A stretch of DNA of 64,000 bases from Rhodosorus marinus. Taxonomy: Eukaryota > Rhodophyta > Stylonematophyceae > Stylonematales > Stylonemataceae. The notes under the pieces are model-generated. The model was not told where the DNA came from, ran no database searches, and saw nothing but the letters and a program-made list of their open reading frames with translations. Below, piece after piece: positions 13,238 to 24,275 of the stretch. The stretch is taken from NCBI GenBank assembly GCA_029953675.1, contig JAMWBK010000004.1, positions 2,974,501 to 3,038,500 on the forward strand, given 5' to 3'. The stretch's first letter is position 1; every line of letters starts with the position of its first letter. A program made the position numbers and the translations under genes.

Positions 13238-14459
13238 TTAAACGTTCTTCACAGGAGGGCTTTCCTTTTGAGGGTCGGTTCCTCTGGAGAGCGGGCTTAT
13301 AGACGACGAGCTTTTTCGAGCGCCCTGCTCCACTCCGTTCATATCAGTCTCTTCCTCTGTTTTCGTAAGGCTCTCGTTTTCTGTCGAAACGGGAGTTTCT
13401 GAGGCTATTTTTTCATTGTACTTGACCCAGGCGAAGAGAATTGAGCCACTCAGCGCCAAGAATAGCCCGCAAATATTCGTAACTGTAACTTCATAACCCC
13501 ACGTGAAAATGCCGAGAATAGTTTGAAGCACGTTCTTTGTCTGACCGGTTATGGCGGTGGTCAACGCCGAAGTTGCCGCTGTGCAAAGGTTTGTTGTATA
13601 GTTAACCATGAAAGCCGATAAGGCTGACAGACTGAGCGCAACTATGAACCCTGTTGAATGCAGAGATTTGTCCGAGACCACTCTCTCCACTGCAACCCTA
13701 AGCTCCCCCGACAGCAATCCAAGCACGAAGCAAATTGGAAGGGCGAATAAGGACACGTAGTAGAACAGCGAGAGGGCTTTCAAGCCAGTAACCTGAAGGG
13801 GATGGAAAAAATAAGTCAACAAAGCTCATTCATATGCGAAACGATACCAGACAGCCTAGGGGCGATCTCTGCAAAGATGTGTGCGTTTGACAGGCGGAGC
13901 GTACCTGCTGGGCTTTCTTGATGTAGACGAGATTCCCGCCCGTAATCAGGTTGTTCAGGAAAACAAGGGCATATCCAGACGGGTCAAATGTCACATCTCC
14001 CAGAGCAGCAACGAAGGACCCAAATACCATGAAGATCACGGTGGCCATCACCCTGGTCGATTCCACTTTTCCGAGAACGAAGTACTCCAAAATCATAACA
14101 TTTATCGCGGACAGCCGTCTGAATGCGGAGAACATCGGTATGTTCACCAGCTTTAAGGCATAGAGACCAACAGAAACGTTGAGGATGAGCAATGTCGCAG
14201 GGATGAACAAGAAGGTGAGCTCTTTGAACGGCCTTTTGTGAATCTCGATGAGGTCTAAATATTCCAGGAGATTCACAAGCGCTACGGCCACTATCAACTG
14301 CAGCAGCAGAAGAGCAAGCGGATAGCCAAAGCCAAAGGCTGATAGGCAAGCCTTATTCACAAACACACCCAACAGCGAAGAAAACCCATAAGAACACACA
14401 ACCAGCGGCACGTAAAAGTTTCCCAACGCCAACCCCCGAAACTTTTCTAACGCTTTCAT
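13238..14459 (-). CDS. SLC35D-type nucleotide-sugar transporter
   Basis: Two exons in phase, 13905-14459 and 13238-13792, giving 369 residues with about ten membrane helices of the drug/metabolite transporter superfamily. Diagnostic segments match SLC35D and plant GONST-like proteins: a VNKACLSAFGFGYPL first helix, the mid-protein IPMFSAFRRLSAINVM block, FVAALGDVTFD, YALVFLNNL, and the conserved CTAATSALTTAITGQTKNV near the end. Such proteins import UDP- or GDP-sugars into the Golgi or ER lumen in exchange for the nucleoside monophosphate. The substrate cannot be told from sequence alone. A 60-residue Ser/Glu-rich cytosolic tail follows the last helix. Start at the ATG at 14459. Confidence 0.88.
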
Positions 14460-17411
14460 CCCTTCCACGAGACGGACCAGGAAAAACACTTCCTTCTGCT
14501 CCCCGCAAAAAAAGAAAAATAATAAGCTGGAGGAAGTTCAACCTCTCCAGTACTCACTCCTTCACAGCCCCCAACCGATCAAACCATCCTATACTAAACC
14601 TCGGTTCGTCCACCCCCACACCCACCTCAAACTATTGCTCACAACAGATACAATCTCAATACAAGAACATATACAAACTCAATCGCTTTCATCCTCTCAA
14701 CTTTCGACCTCCCTGTTCCAATCCAAAAAAAACAAAAAACCAAAGAAAAAGCTCACCAAATTACAACGCACTTCATTCAACCTCTCTGGAACACACCTTC
14801 ATATATCAATCTGTCTCTCTCTATCTCTCTGTCTACCACTCTAAATCCCTGACGGCCTCTTTAAAAGAGCTCAAAAGCTGATCCCCTGCGGAAAAAACTG
14901 GTAAATTCACACAAAATCCTCACCAAAAGTTACCCCCCTCTTGCGGTGCTGTTTTGTGACTCTATTGGAATCAAGAAAAAAGCGAATTGTGGATACTCAC
15001 TCAAAACACGAGCAGCACAAATCGATCATTGATCATCAGAAAACAGCCAGCGCTCGCGAATATAAGTGACAAAAAAAAGAACATTTTTGAATCAGATCTA
15101 GACAATACGCGCTATTTTTTTATCATCTATATACCGTTTATTCTATATAAATTTATTTATAATGGATCTTATTGTGTTCATTTGTTAACACTTCGTATAT
15201 TTGGTGCTATCCCGATAACTTTGTATATGAAAAGTCGATATTTTAGTGTTTCTTTTCTGAAGCGCAGGTCTTGATCTATGTAGAATGCGAATTAGTTTAG
15301 AGATAGTTTTTACCCGAATGGAAGGTCTCTTCTGAAGTGGTCACGCACTCACTGTACCTCATAGTTTGATTGTCAAAAACAATTTCTCTGATTTCTTTAA
15401 ATATTTAATACTCCCAAAGGTGGCTGGAAAAAACAATATAAAAATGCCAAAAAATTTAAATATTAAGCTTCCCATCTGCCATTTTCCTTTGAAATTTTGT
15501 TTTCCTAGAATACAATGAGGGTTTCCGAGCATTTCAAAAATTGTATTTTATTTCTAAAATAGTAATAGTCTCTGTCTGTTTCGTGAGCTTTTGATATGTG
15601 AATTGGAAATTTTTATTTTTATACTAAACAAAGTGAAATGATTGATATTTAATTTTATTGCTGTAGGACAAGTTGATCATGCGTTTCCACCAATGGATTT
15701 GCTTAAAAGTAAATATTTTGATCCTTTGTGTTAATCTCTGGCAGCCGAATTGAATCAGTTGGCTGGCAACCCAACTGTTCGAGAATATGATAAATATAAA
15801 CGATAGGTGTTGTTTGGATCTGTATGGCGAGAGTGTTCCCATTTCGTTCGATATAATTGGGTAGCTTGGCCTTCTCAAGTGCGCTTGCGTATGGGGTGGA
15901 CTTTCCTGACCAGAGTCCACCCACCTTGCTATAAGTCCGTGGGAGCGGAAATGGTATTCGGCGCCTGACCGCGATATGTGATGTCTTTCTCCTCTCACTC
16001 TCATCTTCCGCTGATGAAGGTCTATAACAGCGTTTGGAACCGTCCAGCACTCCCTCAACAATGCAATTCCCGCACACTAGACTTCTTCGGGGAGCTAGAT
16101 AATTGTGAAGGAACTGGTTTGGGACTAGGAACCGCAGAGGCACCTCGTTGCGGGAGTCTGAACGGACGGAACTGATGCCTTATCCTAGAAAATGATTTTT
16201 GCATACACCAACAAGCCAGTAGGCAAGTAGAACAATCGCTGCATCACATAAGCCAGATGTCTGAATGCTGAAGCCCTTATGCTTGAAGCACTCCCGGGAA
16301 AGTAACTCGCGTGCATGGACGCGTTAGCCTTCACGTTGCCGCTCGTTCTGATCATGCCACAGTCAATAGCCATTTCCGGGGATGAGGCCTCCTGAGCCTT
16401 CTCTCGCTTCTCAGGCAGGGCTTCTTTGCCTACACGTCAGAAGCGAACTCGTCACTCCAGACGTGCTATCCCTGACGAATGCATCCCGTGGCACAAGATG
16501 CCGGAGCTTCCGAGGGCCATTTGCGCCTGGCATATTAAAACCATAGCCAGTAGGACCTCGCGGACGGTTAAAAAAATATAATGTGTAGCCGGGAGCATTC
16601 CTGAAAATATGTTCCCGTATAAGACTAGCTAGCCAGTAGACGTAAAATGCGGCACCAAGTTTCCATTTCGTTCAAGAGCGCAGGAAAGCCTCGCCATTCG
16701 AGAACTGGGTCGAACCACATTAAACGAGGCACAGGTAGTACAGTGCAATCGAGGAGACTACGACACTGCGTGATGCTAGGACTTTCTTCATCGAGGAGAT
16801 AGGAGCCATCTCACGTCCGCGAAGAGCACAGTACGTCAGCTCAGAGATCCGCATTTTGAACCACGTGTGGAGGACTCTTCAGTGTCCTCCTCGCACGCGG
16901 ATTAACGACACATAGACGTTTGGTTGCGCTGCTTCAGTCTCTTACATTTGTTGACGTCAACTGGATCCGGGTGAAGGCTGCTCGACGTCGTGCCTCCGAA
17001 ACGAGTCTGAGTTTGATCACAACCTACTACTCAAACAACGGGTATGATGATGCAAATAGTTTCGCTACTCTGCACATTTGGAGCCGGGTTATCGTGAACA
17101 CCTACTGTGCTGGGCGCAGCGCCCTGGACTAGGTAAGCTCTAGTTTGTTTTCAGCCATCGAATCATCCGCGAATCATCACGTCGCCAATTGAGGAGATGT
17201 CACCGCTCATCATCTACCATCGCGAGAAGCTTCAGTATCTAAGCCGTCAACTCTCTGAGAGCAGAGTTTTCGGGGAGGACCTTTTCTTGGAGCGGGCGGG
17301 ACCTGGAAGACTCGTGGGAGTGGGAAATGACAGCTGGAATGGATTGGAGAAGATTAGGATAGAGGCCTTTGTGAAGCAAGTTTGCGTTTGAATTAGAGAA
17401 ACATTGTGAAT
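14460..17411. other. Long gene-poor region
   Basis: About 3 kb without a defensible gene. 14640-15620 is AT-rich. Two overlapping minus-strand frames of 145 codons (15624-16143) and scattered frames to 17132 show no domain or splice structure. The segment 16920-17130 (FVDVNWIRVKAARRRASE) faintly recalls a decayed Ty1/copia RNase H motif, but this is too weak to call. Confidence 0.4.
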
Positions 17412-19290
17412 ATGTGGCCCTTGCTGATAACAGCAGCATGGATGACGTTGATAATTGCCATTGGAAGCTATGTATACTTGTACGTTGCACGCCGTGACCC
17501 TGACGAGGTTGTTGATTTAAACAAGGAGAGAGAGAAGGAAATGAGGAGAGTACAATTCTCTTCGAACAAAAAGGATGATTCCACAGTAAAAACGAAGCCG
17601 GTGGTGAAAAAGTCTTCGAGGACGGCTACAAAGGGATCGAAGTCGGGCGCTAGTCATTTCTCACATCCTCTGTTGATACGTACAATTGGAGGTCACCATG
17701 ACTTTATCAATGACTTTGGCGTGAGCCACGAGGTAAGAGTGGCCTCCAGTTTTGTTCTGAGCCTCCTGATTTCACATGGCGATCTTAAATTTAAAACTGT
17801 AAAACTGCGGTTGGATCCTCAATAGATGGAGAAGGTAACGACGATGTCTGTGGATCGCACTATTAGAATCTGGGATTCAGCGTTGAGAACCGATTCCAAG
17901 TACTCCATGAAGAAGGTTGAATCAGCTCATGAAAAGGTACTTCTTTCACATATGCAGCCGTAAATCTCATGGAATATGAGAGTTGTGACGCTCACAGCCT
18001 CCGAATCAATTGCCTCGGTACTTGCATTTCAGGACGTGAGGTATCCAGATCAAGCTCTTCGCGGCTGTATCAATGGAAAGGTGACCTCCGCGGTGTTCTT
18101 CCTGGAACTGGCGACTGCGCTGAAGGGTTACACCATCCAAGGCTTGGCCATGCAAGAATCATTTCAGGTGCCTTTCAAGTCAAAAGGCAACCTGATGTTC
18201 CTGGACGTTCTCGGCAACGGAGTCGGTTTCGTAACTTTCACAGATACGTTGGAGCTGAATGTGTGGAACATGCACGGAGATATTCTCTCGACGCTCAACA
18301 CTCATCAGGTGAACGCCAGGCCTCATCGTCCAAAACTGAATTTCCCTTAAGATGCTTGTAGACGAGTTTGGCTCCAATTTTGCTCTGAATGAGAGGACGA
18401 CTGACGACTCGTCGCACTGACGCTATCGAAAATATCGACATCCCCAGGGCAAAATCAACGATGTACGTTTAAGCAAGGACGGCCGATTCGTTGCAACGGC
18501 TGGATTCACCTCAGAGGTTCAGATCTATGAGGTGGAACTGATGAAAGGCACGACGAGCTTTTCAGCCTGCAGAAAGGTGAGATCTAACGGTGATTGGTTT
18601 TGATGCCGAATTCCTCCGACTCACTGGATTGTCAAAACAACAGAGCTGATAGTTTAAGCATGATCGTCTCCTGAAAGGTCATGGATTTGAAGGGCCATAA
18701 AGCAGCTGTATACTCTGTGGACTTTTCTGCAGACGGAAAGATGGCAGCAACCGTGAGTCGAGATGGTTTCCTAATGCTTTGGAATATTAACGTTCGGTAC
18801 CGTGAACAAGAATCGTGTAAACTAGTATTGTCTATTAAGCCGGAGGGACCAGCACGGCTTGATCGAGTAAGGCTCTCGCCGGACAGCAAAGTGAGTTCTG
18901 CTTTACAAGATACTGCGCTGAAGTCCACATGCGCTGATACATGTTGAAATCTTCTCCGCCTGTCTCGACAACTAGCTCGCTGCAATATCCGAAGGTAGCT
19001 CAGTTTGGTTTTATAGTACAGCTGATGGTCATCTCGTGGAGAAGATTGAGAACTCCACGCCTACTAAATCTCCTTCTAGTGGTGGCTATGGGTGAGGGAG
19101 CAAAGCATGGACTTGGTTCTAACAGATACGATGCCAAGCTTCGAGAGGACCTTTGCTGAATTTCATGTGCCTGTATCTCGTCCGTAGGCGGATCTTGAAG
19201 ATGGAATTCTTAGGTGGAAAAGATAATGCTTTGGTAACCCTTTGTGAAGTGGATAAGTTTGTAAGAGTTTGGCGCACACCCGCTGTATAG
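17412..19290 (+). CDS. TBL2-like membrane-anchored WD40 protein
   Basis: Seven in-phase exons: 17412-17732, 17826-17936, 18033-18308, 18448-18576, 18678-18890, 18976-19091 and 19188-19290, 422 residues. The architecture matches transducin beta-like protein 2. An N-terminal membrane anchor (MWPLLITAAWMTLIIAIGSY) is followed by a charged linker. WD repeats then include SVDRTIRIWDS, TDTLELNVWNMHG, GKINDVRLSKDGRFVATAGF, HKAAVYSVDFSADGKMAATV with DGFLMLWNI, and the closing DKFVRVWRTPAV. Human TBL2 is an ER-anchored partner of PERK and the translation machinery. The same ER topology is inferred here, but the function is not known outside animals. Exon lengths and phases all agree. Confidence 0.8.
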
Positions 19291-19780
19291 GAACTTTTAT
19301 CGGAAGGCTGTGGTGGGCTGCCTGGAGAGTGTTTGTAGACGTAGATTTTGGTTTGGAAAGAACAATGGTTAGGTCCGCGCCGCGTGCTCTTGTGTTTTTT
19401 TGGGGGAGTGTTGCGAATTATTTGAATGGCATTTTTGTCGAGCGCCGACCACAACAACATCCTCTGAGACTGTTTGGGAGCCAATTGATTCTTGAGTCAC
19501 TTAGCGACCAACGAACAAACTCTCCTCCAAGGGACTCCTTGTTTCCAAAGTTAACTTGTTAAAAAAACGCTGACTTTAATTCAGAGGAATAGTTCGGAGG
19601 CCGTCGTTCTTTCACAAAGGCTAAGCCTTCTGATCTGGGCTCCAGTTTCTTTCACGAACAGGAGCTGCAGCCTGAAGGGCTCTAAAGTTAAATGCTAGAC
19701 AGTGTGGAAAGCTCAACACGCACATCTGCCGATCCGTGATTCTTCGTTACCAGGTATCCGATCCGTCGGAGCATGGGGCT
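19291..19780. other. Intergenic region between convergent genes
   Basis: Nothing recognised beyond short frames antisense to one another. Confidence 0.5.
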
Positions 19781-20068
19781 CTACTTGTGGTCCACCTTAC
19801 CGTATTGCTTTTCGAACTTAGTTACGGCTGAGGTCTCAACTGCCTCTCCTTTCTTGACCCCCTTCCACAGGTTCAGGTTTGTGACATCAGCTTTCACGAC
19901 CACCTGTTTCAAACCCCTGCCCAGCGGGGAATCCTCCGCAGTAATTGTGTTCAGATGCCACGGGAGCTGAGTTTGGATACTGGATCCGTCCGGGAAAATC
20001 ATCCGACTAAGACAATGCGTAGGTCTTACCGACCTCTTTATCCGAACAAACTTCTTTATCTTCCCCAT
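19781..20068 (-). CDS. Mitochondrial ribosomal protein bL31m-like
   Basis: An unspliced 95-codon frame starting at the ATG at 20068. The N-terminus is basic (MGKIKKFVRIKRSVRP). It is followed by FPDGSSIQTQ, a beta-hairpin typical of the fungal bL31m (YmL36) core, and then by the DVTNLNLWKGVKKGE...TKFEKQYGK block, which parallels the DxxNHPLW...FEKKFG end of those proteins. The assignment rests on this pattern and not on an alignment. If correct, the protein sits in the large mitoribosomal subunit. An additional 5' exon is possible. Confidence 0.5.
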   Translation of the reverse strand: MGKIKKFVRIKRSVRPTHCLSRMIFPDGSSIQTQLPWHLNTITAEDSPLGRGLKQVVVKADVTNLNLWKGVKKGEAVETSAVTKFEKQYGKVDHK

Positions 20069-20592
20069 AGCCCTTGCTCCCTATCGAAGAAGGAAAGCAG
20101 CGGTTAGAGACTCGAGAGCAGTTCAAACCGCTCGAAATCTTAGGAGCATTAATCAACTCGGACGTAGTATAGGCTATCACTACCACACAAGCGTAACCAC
20201 TAGTGTAGTTCTTAAATCGTACCGCGAGTTCATGGCTCCTGAGCAGCGTTCCATTGGCTCGGCACCGATCGCTTTTCAACTCGTCGACCTCATATTGATG
20301 TTCGCGAAGAAATCCCGTCAGAACTAGGGCCCGAGAAATGCCGGGTTTAGCTAGCTTCGGGAGAAGGGGTTCTTGGTATTTGCCCGATTTGATCTTAAAC
20401 CAAAAGTAGGCTGCGGTAGAGAGTAACTTCTAGGACCAGTTTGAGAATGACCCTCCTGTTGAACGCTTCTCCCGAGCTGATGCCGCCCATGTGCCAAAGC
20501 GATCGATTGACTCGAGTGCGTCCTGAAAGGAATGGGATCATGCGTCGACCGTATCGCTTGCCCACGGGAAGATGTTATTCTAGACTGCAGGC

Positions 20593-21362
20593 TCAGTCGC
20601 ATTTTCTGGGAGCCTGCCTTTCCCGCTTGGTTGTGCGGCTTGGCGTTACTTGGCCCGGGTGCATGGCCTGAGGTCTCTCGGTACCCCGCCAACTGGCTCG
20701 CTTGAGAGTTGCTGTAGAAGATGGATTTCGAAATGGACTGAACAAACTGCGTGAACTAGAGGTCTGGTTGCGAGAGGCGAACCTTCGACTAGGATTTCCG
20801 TGGATTTCCTTTTTTAGAAGCTGGTTCTCTGCCGCGAGGGCCTGAATTTGTCTCTTCATGCTTGCGTATTCGCTATGCAGGCGATTTAGTTCTACGCTCA
20901 TTTGCTTGTTTGCGATCATCGCTTGTTGTAGCTCTTCAACAACCCGAGAGTGGTCCTGGATCTTTTTCTTGACTGCTTTTCGGAAAATATTGTAGTGTAT
21001 CTGATGGAACTGGGCATACAGAAATACGAGTTTTGAGCGGTACTAGACTGAGTCACGCGTCTCGCTCATGGCATTGACATGGAGGATACTTTGACCATCT
21101 CAGCTGTTTTGCGTATCTCCTCTACAGGATCTCCGAAAACGAATGTCCTGACATGATCGTTGTAGCTAAGACCACGCCCGGTCAGTGAGCCAGAATCTGC
21201 CTCGCTCCCGCAGACCTCGCAAACACCAACGGAGCCCGGTTGTATCTTTGAACATCGCGAACAAAAGAAGTGCCCACAGCTCGTGAAAAGCGCGTCCCCG
21301 TCAACAATTTCAGAAGCGCATACGTTGCAATGAAAATTCAATCTAAGCGGACTAGTCATCAT
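20593..21362 (-). CDS. ZIP3/RNF212/HEI10-like RING protein
   Basis: Two in-phase exons, 21090-21362 and 20593-21009, about 229 residues. The N-terminal RING reads CNVCASEIVDG then CGHFFCSRCSKIQ and VCEVCGSE, the C3HC4 spacing of the meiotic Zip3/RNF212/HEI10 family. The linker reads DPVEEIRKTAEMVK. A coiled coil follows (residues about 105-160: VVEELQQAMIANKQMSVELN and onwards), and then a Ser/Arg/Pro-rich tail (SRSLFSPFRNPSSTATLKR). This three-part layout is characteristic. Family members are SUMO or ubiquitin E3 ligases that mark crossover sites on meiotic chromosomes. I cannot say which subfamily. The C-terminal end could include another exon. Confidence 0.7.
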
Positions 21363-21399
21363 GAAAGAGGCATATCCCCAAAAGTCAACACAACACACC

Positions 21400-22268
21400 C
21401 ACGCAGCTCAAAGATAGCGGCTAGTACAAATCTACAGCGCGAAAACCTCTACCACAACATCACGAGTACGAAAGCACGACAACACCATATCCAACGACAA
21501 CTAAGTGCGAAATCAGTCCAAGCAAAGAAAACAAGTTCGCTAGCTCAGGGCGCATCTACAACAAAGAAGCATCCTCTCCTCCGACCAAGCCATCGCTTCC
21601 ACGCCATCCCTATACTCCCCAAAAGCCTCAGGATACAGACTCTAATCTCAACAACGCCGGACTTGTAAAAGGCAGAGAAATTTTCTTAGTTCATTCAAGC
21701 AGTTTGTAGATGCTAGAAGAGTGACGAATGTTCCTTGGACTTTGCCCCGAATTCAATGCTCATGTTCCGAAATACTTAGCCAGCCCAATGTTACTGGACG
21801 TCTTGGCCCTAGAGCGGAAGCGGCCATTTTGCTTACGACTTTGGCCCATACTACCTTGGCATCTGATGGACCAGAATTGGGTGTTGACTGGTAGATTTGG
21901 CACTTATCACTTGTGGAGAGTGTTGGGCGGGGGAGGGGGAAGGGAGGGGGAGAAGGGGGAAGGAGCTAGAGCCATTCTACTTCCCACTATGTTGGTGTGA
22001 AAACTGAAGGCTGAGGCCAGCTTGACGACTGAAGCTCTAGGGTGGGTTCGAATAGCCCTTCTGCCCTAGAGCTAGAATACTGAGAAAAGGACGTCGACAG
22101 GAGCTCATAAGATGTTGTATGGGAGATCGGACGAGCTGAAGTTGACTGGCGTCTGTTGAGAAAGATGATCGAGGGAGAACAAAAACGAGAGCTCAATGAG
22201 CATTCAAGCGAGATGAGCCTGGTGGAGATTGTCCAATGGTCTTTCATGGACAGGTGTTTATTTAGCTG
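21400..22268. other. Intergenic region
   Basis: It holds the presumed upstream region of the RING gene and the 3' flank of the membrane-protein gene, with a purine-rich tract at about 21926-21966. The frames present have no features. Confidence 0.4.
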
Positions 22269-23382
22269 TTACTCTGCCTTTTCCCTTCGCCCGTTTGTAG
22301 ACTCGCTTGCACTGTGTGTGGAAGCTGCCATTCTTGATCTATCGCCTTCCACTAAGCCCTTATATCTCCTCAGAACGTACTGATGAGGGACAAATACTGT
22401 TGCAACCGACAGGATAAACCCTAAACTCGTCTCCGCCCTGTTGAGTTTTGTGTTCAAAAGAGAGATCGTTAGCTTGTTCACGAAGCCATTCAGAGGTCTA
22501 TCTTGAGCGCGAGTTAGAGATCACCTGGTGTGGAAGTAAGCGCTGCTTATATATATGTTCAGACACGCTAGGATGACCATGATCTTTGTAAGAAAGTTGA
22601 CTGTAAAGTACGTGATAGTTTTCGGGCTTTCCAGCTTGATGGCGTTAACCTCAAACATTGGTATTGCAATGTACTGAACCATCATCAGCACCAAGTGATC
22701 TCCTATGTTAAAGCTGGCGAGATGAGAAAAAAAGTGTGGTAAGGAAGCAACCCCGTGCGGAGGAGAAGAAGGAATAGGGAAACCGCTGCTTACTTATCCT
22801 TGCACCGATTCTTTGGTCTATAAGGGGAGTACCAGCATTCTTCTGTAGGTGGCCCTTGGACAATCTTCTCGATCCAATTCACCACTAGATAGAGAACCAG
22901 GATTCGGAAGATGATAGTTATGGCGTAAAGAATGAACCTGAGAAGCATGCGTTTTCCGAAATCCGTGTCTCGCCGAAGCCTGTCTTGGCTCAAGACGGCT
23001 GCGATCAGAAGAGGAATCAGCGGGAAGGCAGCCGCAAATGGAGATACCATTATCTATAGGACATGATGAGATGCCAAAACAATGCTTAGCGCGAAAAGCT
23101 TGAAGTTGTTGTTTCCTGTTTCCCATGGGACGAGCCGCTTACTTCCTCAATCCATCTGAACTTGTTCACAATCAGACACATCTCATTGAGCTCCTTGACA
23201 GAAGAGACAGCCGAGTCACAGCAGACAACCTCAGATCCAAACGCGGAAATATCAATAAACCCCTTCTGACACGAACTAGTGCTCATCGCAGTTACGAACT
23301 TATGACCTCGATTCACTAGCAGAGCAAACGACACAGTCATGCTCGACGCTAGCACACCAAAAGCCATTGGTGTGGATTCCAT
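22269..23382 (-). CDS. Orphan multi-pass membrane protein (6-7 TM)
   Basis: Four in-phase exons, 23143-23382, 22794-23053, 22525-22713 and 22269-22497, about 305 residues. Hydrophobic segments lie at about residues 5-23, 85-103, 118-140, 175-193, 203-222 and 262-280. Two charged or Cys-containing loops separate them, one with paired cysteines (ECWYSPYRPKNRC). The tail is hydrophilic (SASESTNGRREKAE). I do not recognise the family. The number of helices and the extracellular-looking Cys loop would be compatible with a receptor-like or channel-like fold, but that is only a topology guess. Exon phasing is clean, so the gene model itself is solid. Confidence 0.65.
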
Positions 23383-24275
23383 TGTTCAAAACCTCTCCAA
23401 GACCCAAACCCAGCTCATACGAAATATATGCCTACTTGTCCGTACTGCACTCTTCCCACCCCACTAAAACAACCGGTCAAGTTCCTTAGGCCGTCGACTT
23501 GGACAAAGACGAGCTCTAAAATTCATGGGGTGATCGAGAGCTAGGTGTGACTGGCCGTAGGAAAACTACGTACGAACATCCCTTTTATTATGCTCATGTT
23601 GAAGGGAGGAACAAAACTTTCGAAGTTGAAGCAGTTGGAAAAACTGTACAAAGGTTGATAATTCACAAGTTGCACACCAGGCTTTGGGTGTGGTTGTCAC
23701 GGCAGTGACCATCGCTGTGGAAAAAGTTGAGATCGCACAGGTACAAGCTGGCCTGGCACCTATCTATCTCCATAATTCTAACAATTGATTATATATCTAA
23801 TTCTGAAGTTCTGTTCCCTCAGTTGCCTTTTTTCTCATCTTTGTTAGGTCTCTTTTGCCTCTTTTTTTGGTTTCTTTTGGGCTCTTCATTTCTTTTTTTG
23901 GTGCTTTTTCCTTCGAGCTTTCTTTGTCTCTTTTTCGCTCCATTTTTTTTGTTCATGGCTTTTGCTCTTCGCTTTCTTTTAAGGTATATATGAGGGACAG
24001 ACTTATCGATTTGGTTAGATATTTGCATTCTGCGCTCTAAGCGTGGTTCTTCTTCAGTCTAACATATTTGCATCCGTGGTAACCCCAGGCTATCCTGGTG
24101 CAAGGAAGAGGAAAGAATTTGTGTTCTAGTTAGCTTCCAGGAAAGACAAGGGACGGTTACGTCCACAGCTTTCCCAGGTTTCCTCATTCGAGCTGCTCAC
24201 TGTTACGAATTCACTTGGAAAATGTTGACACACAGCAAATCGTGCGGGATATGCGGAAAAGGCCACACCGCTCCA
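23383..24275. other. Intergenic region with long pyrimidine tract
   Basis: The + strand between about 23817 and 23985 is almost pure T/C with TTTTTT runs. It creates an apparent hydrophobic frame that is a composition artefact. The remainder shows nothing. Confidence 0.6.

Noticed and set aside
15624-16143. Two overlapping 145-codon minus-strand frames
   Set aside because: They overlap each other in different frames, with no domain or splice structure.
23727-23993. 88-codon hydrophobic frame that looks like a membrane protein
   Set aside because: It is read from a nearly pure pyrimidine tract. The Phe/Leu/Ser richness is a composition artefact and there are no flanking gene features.
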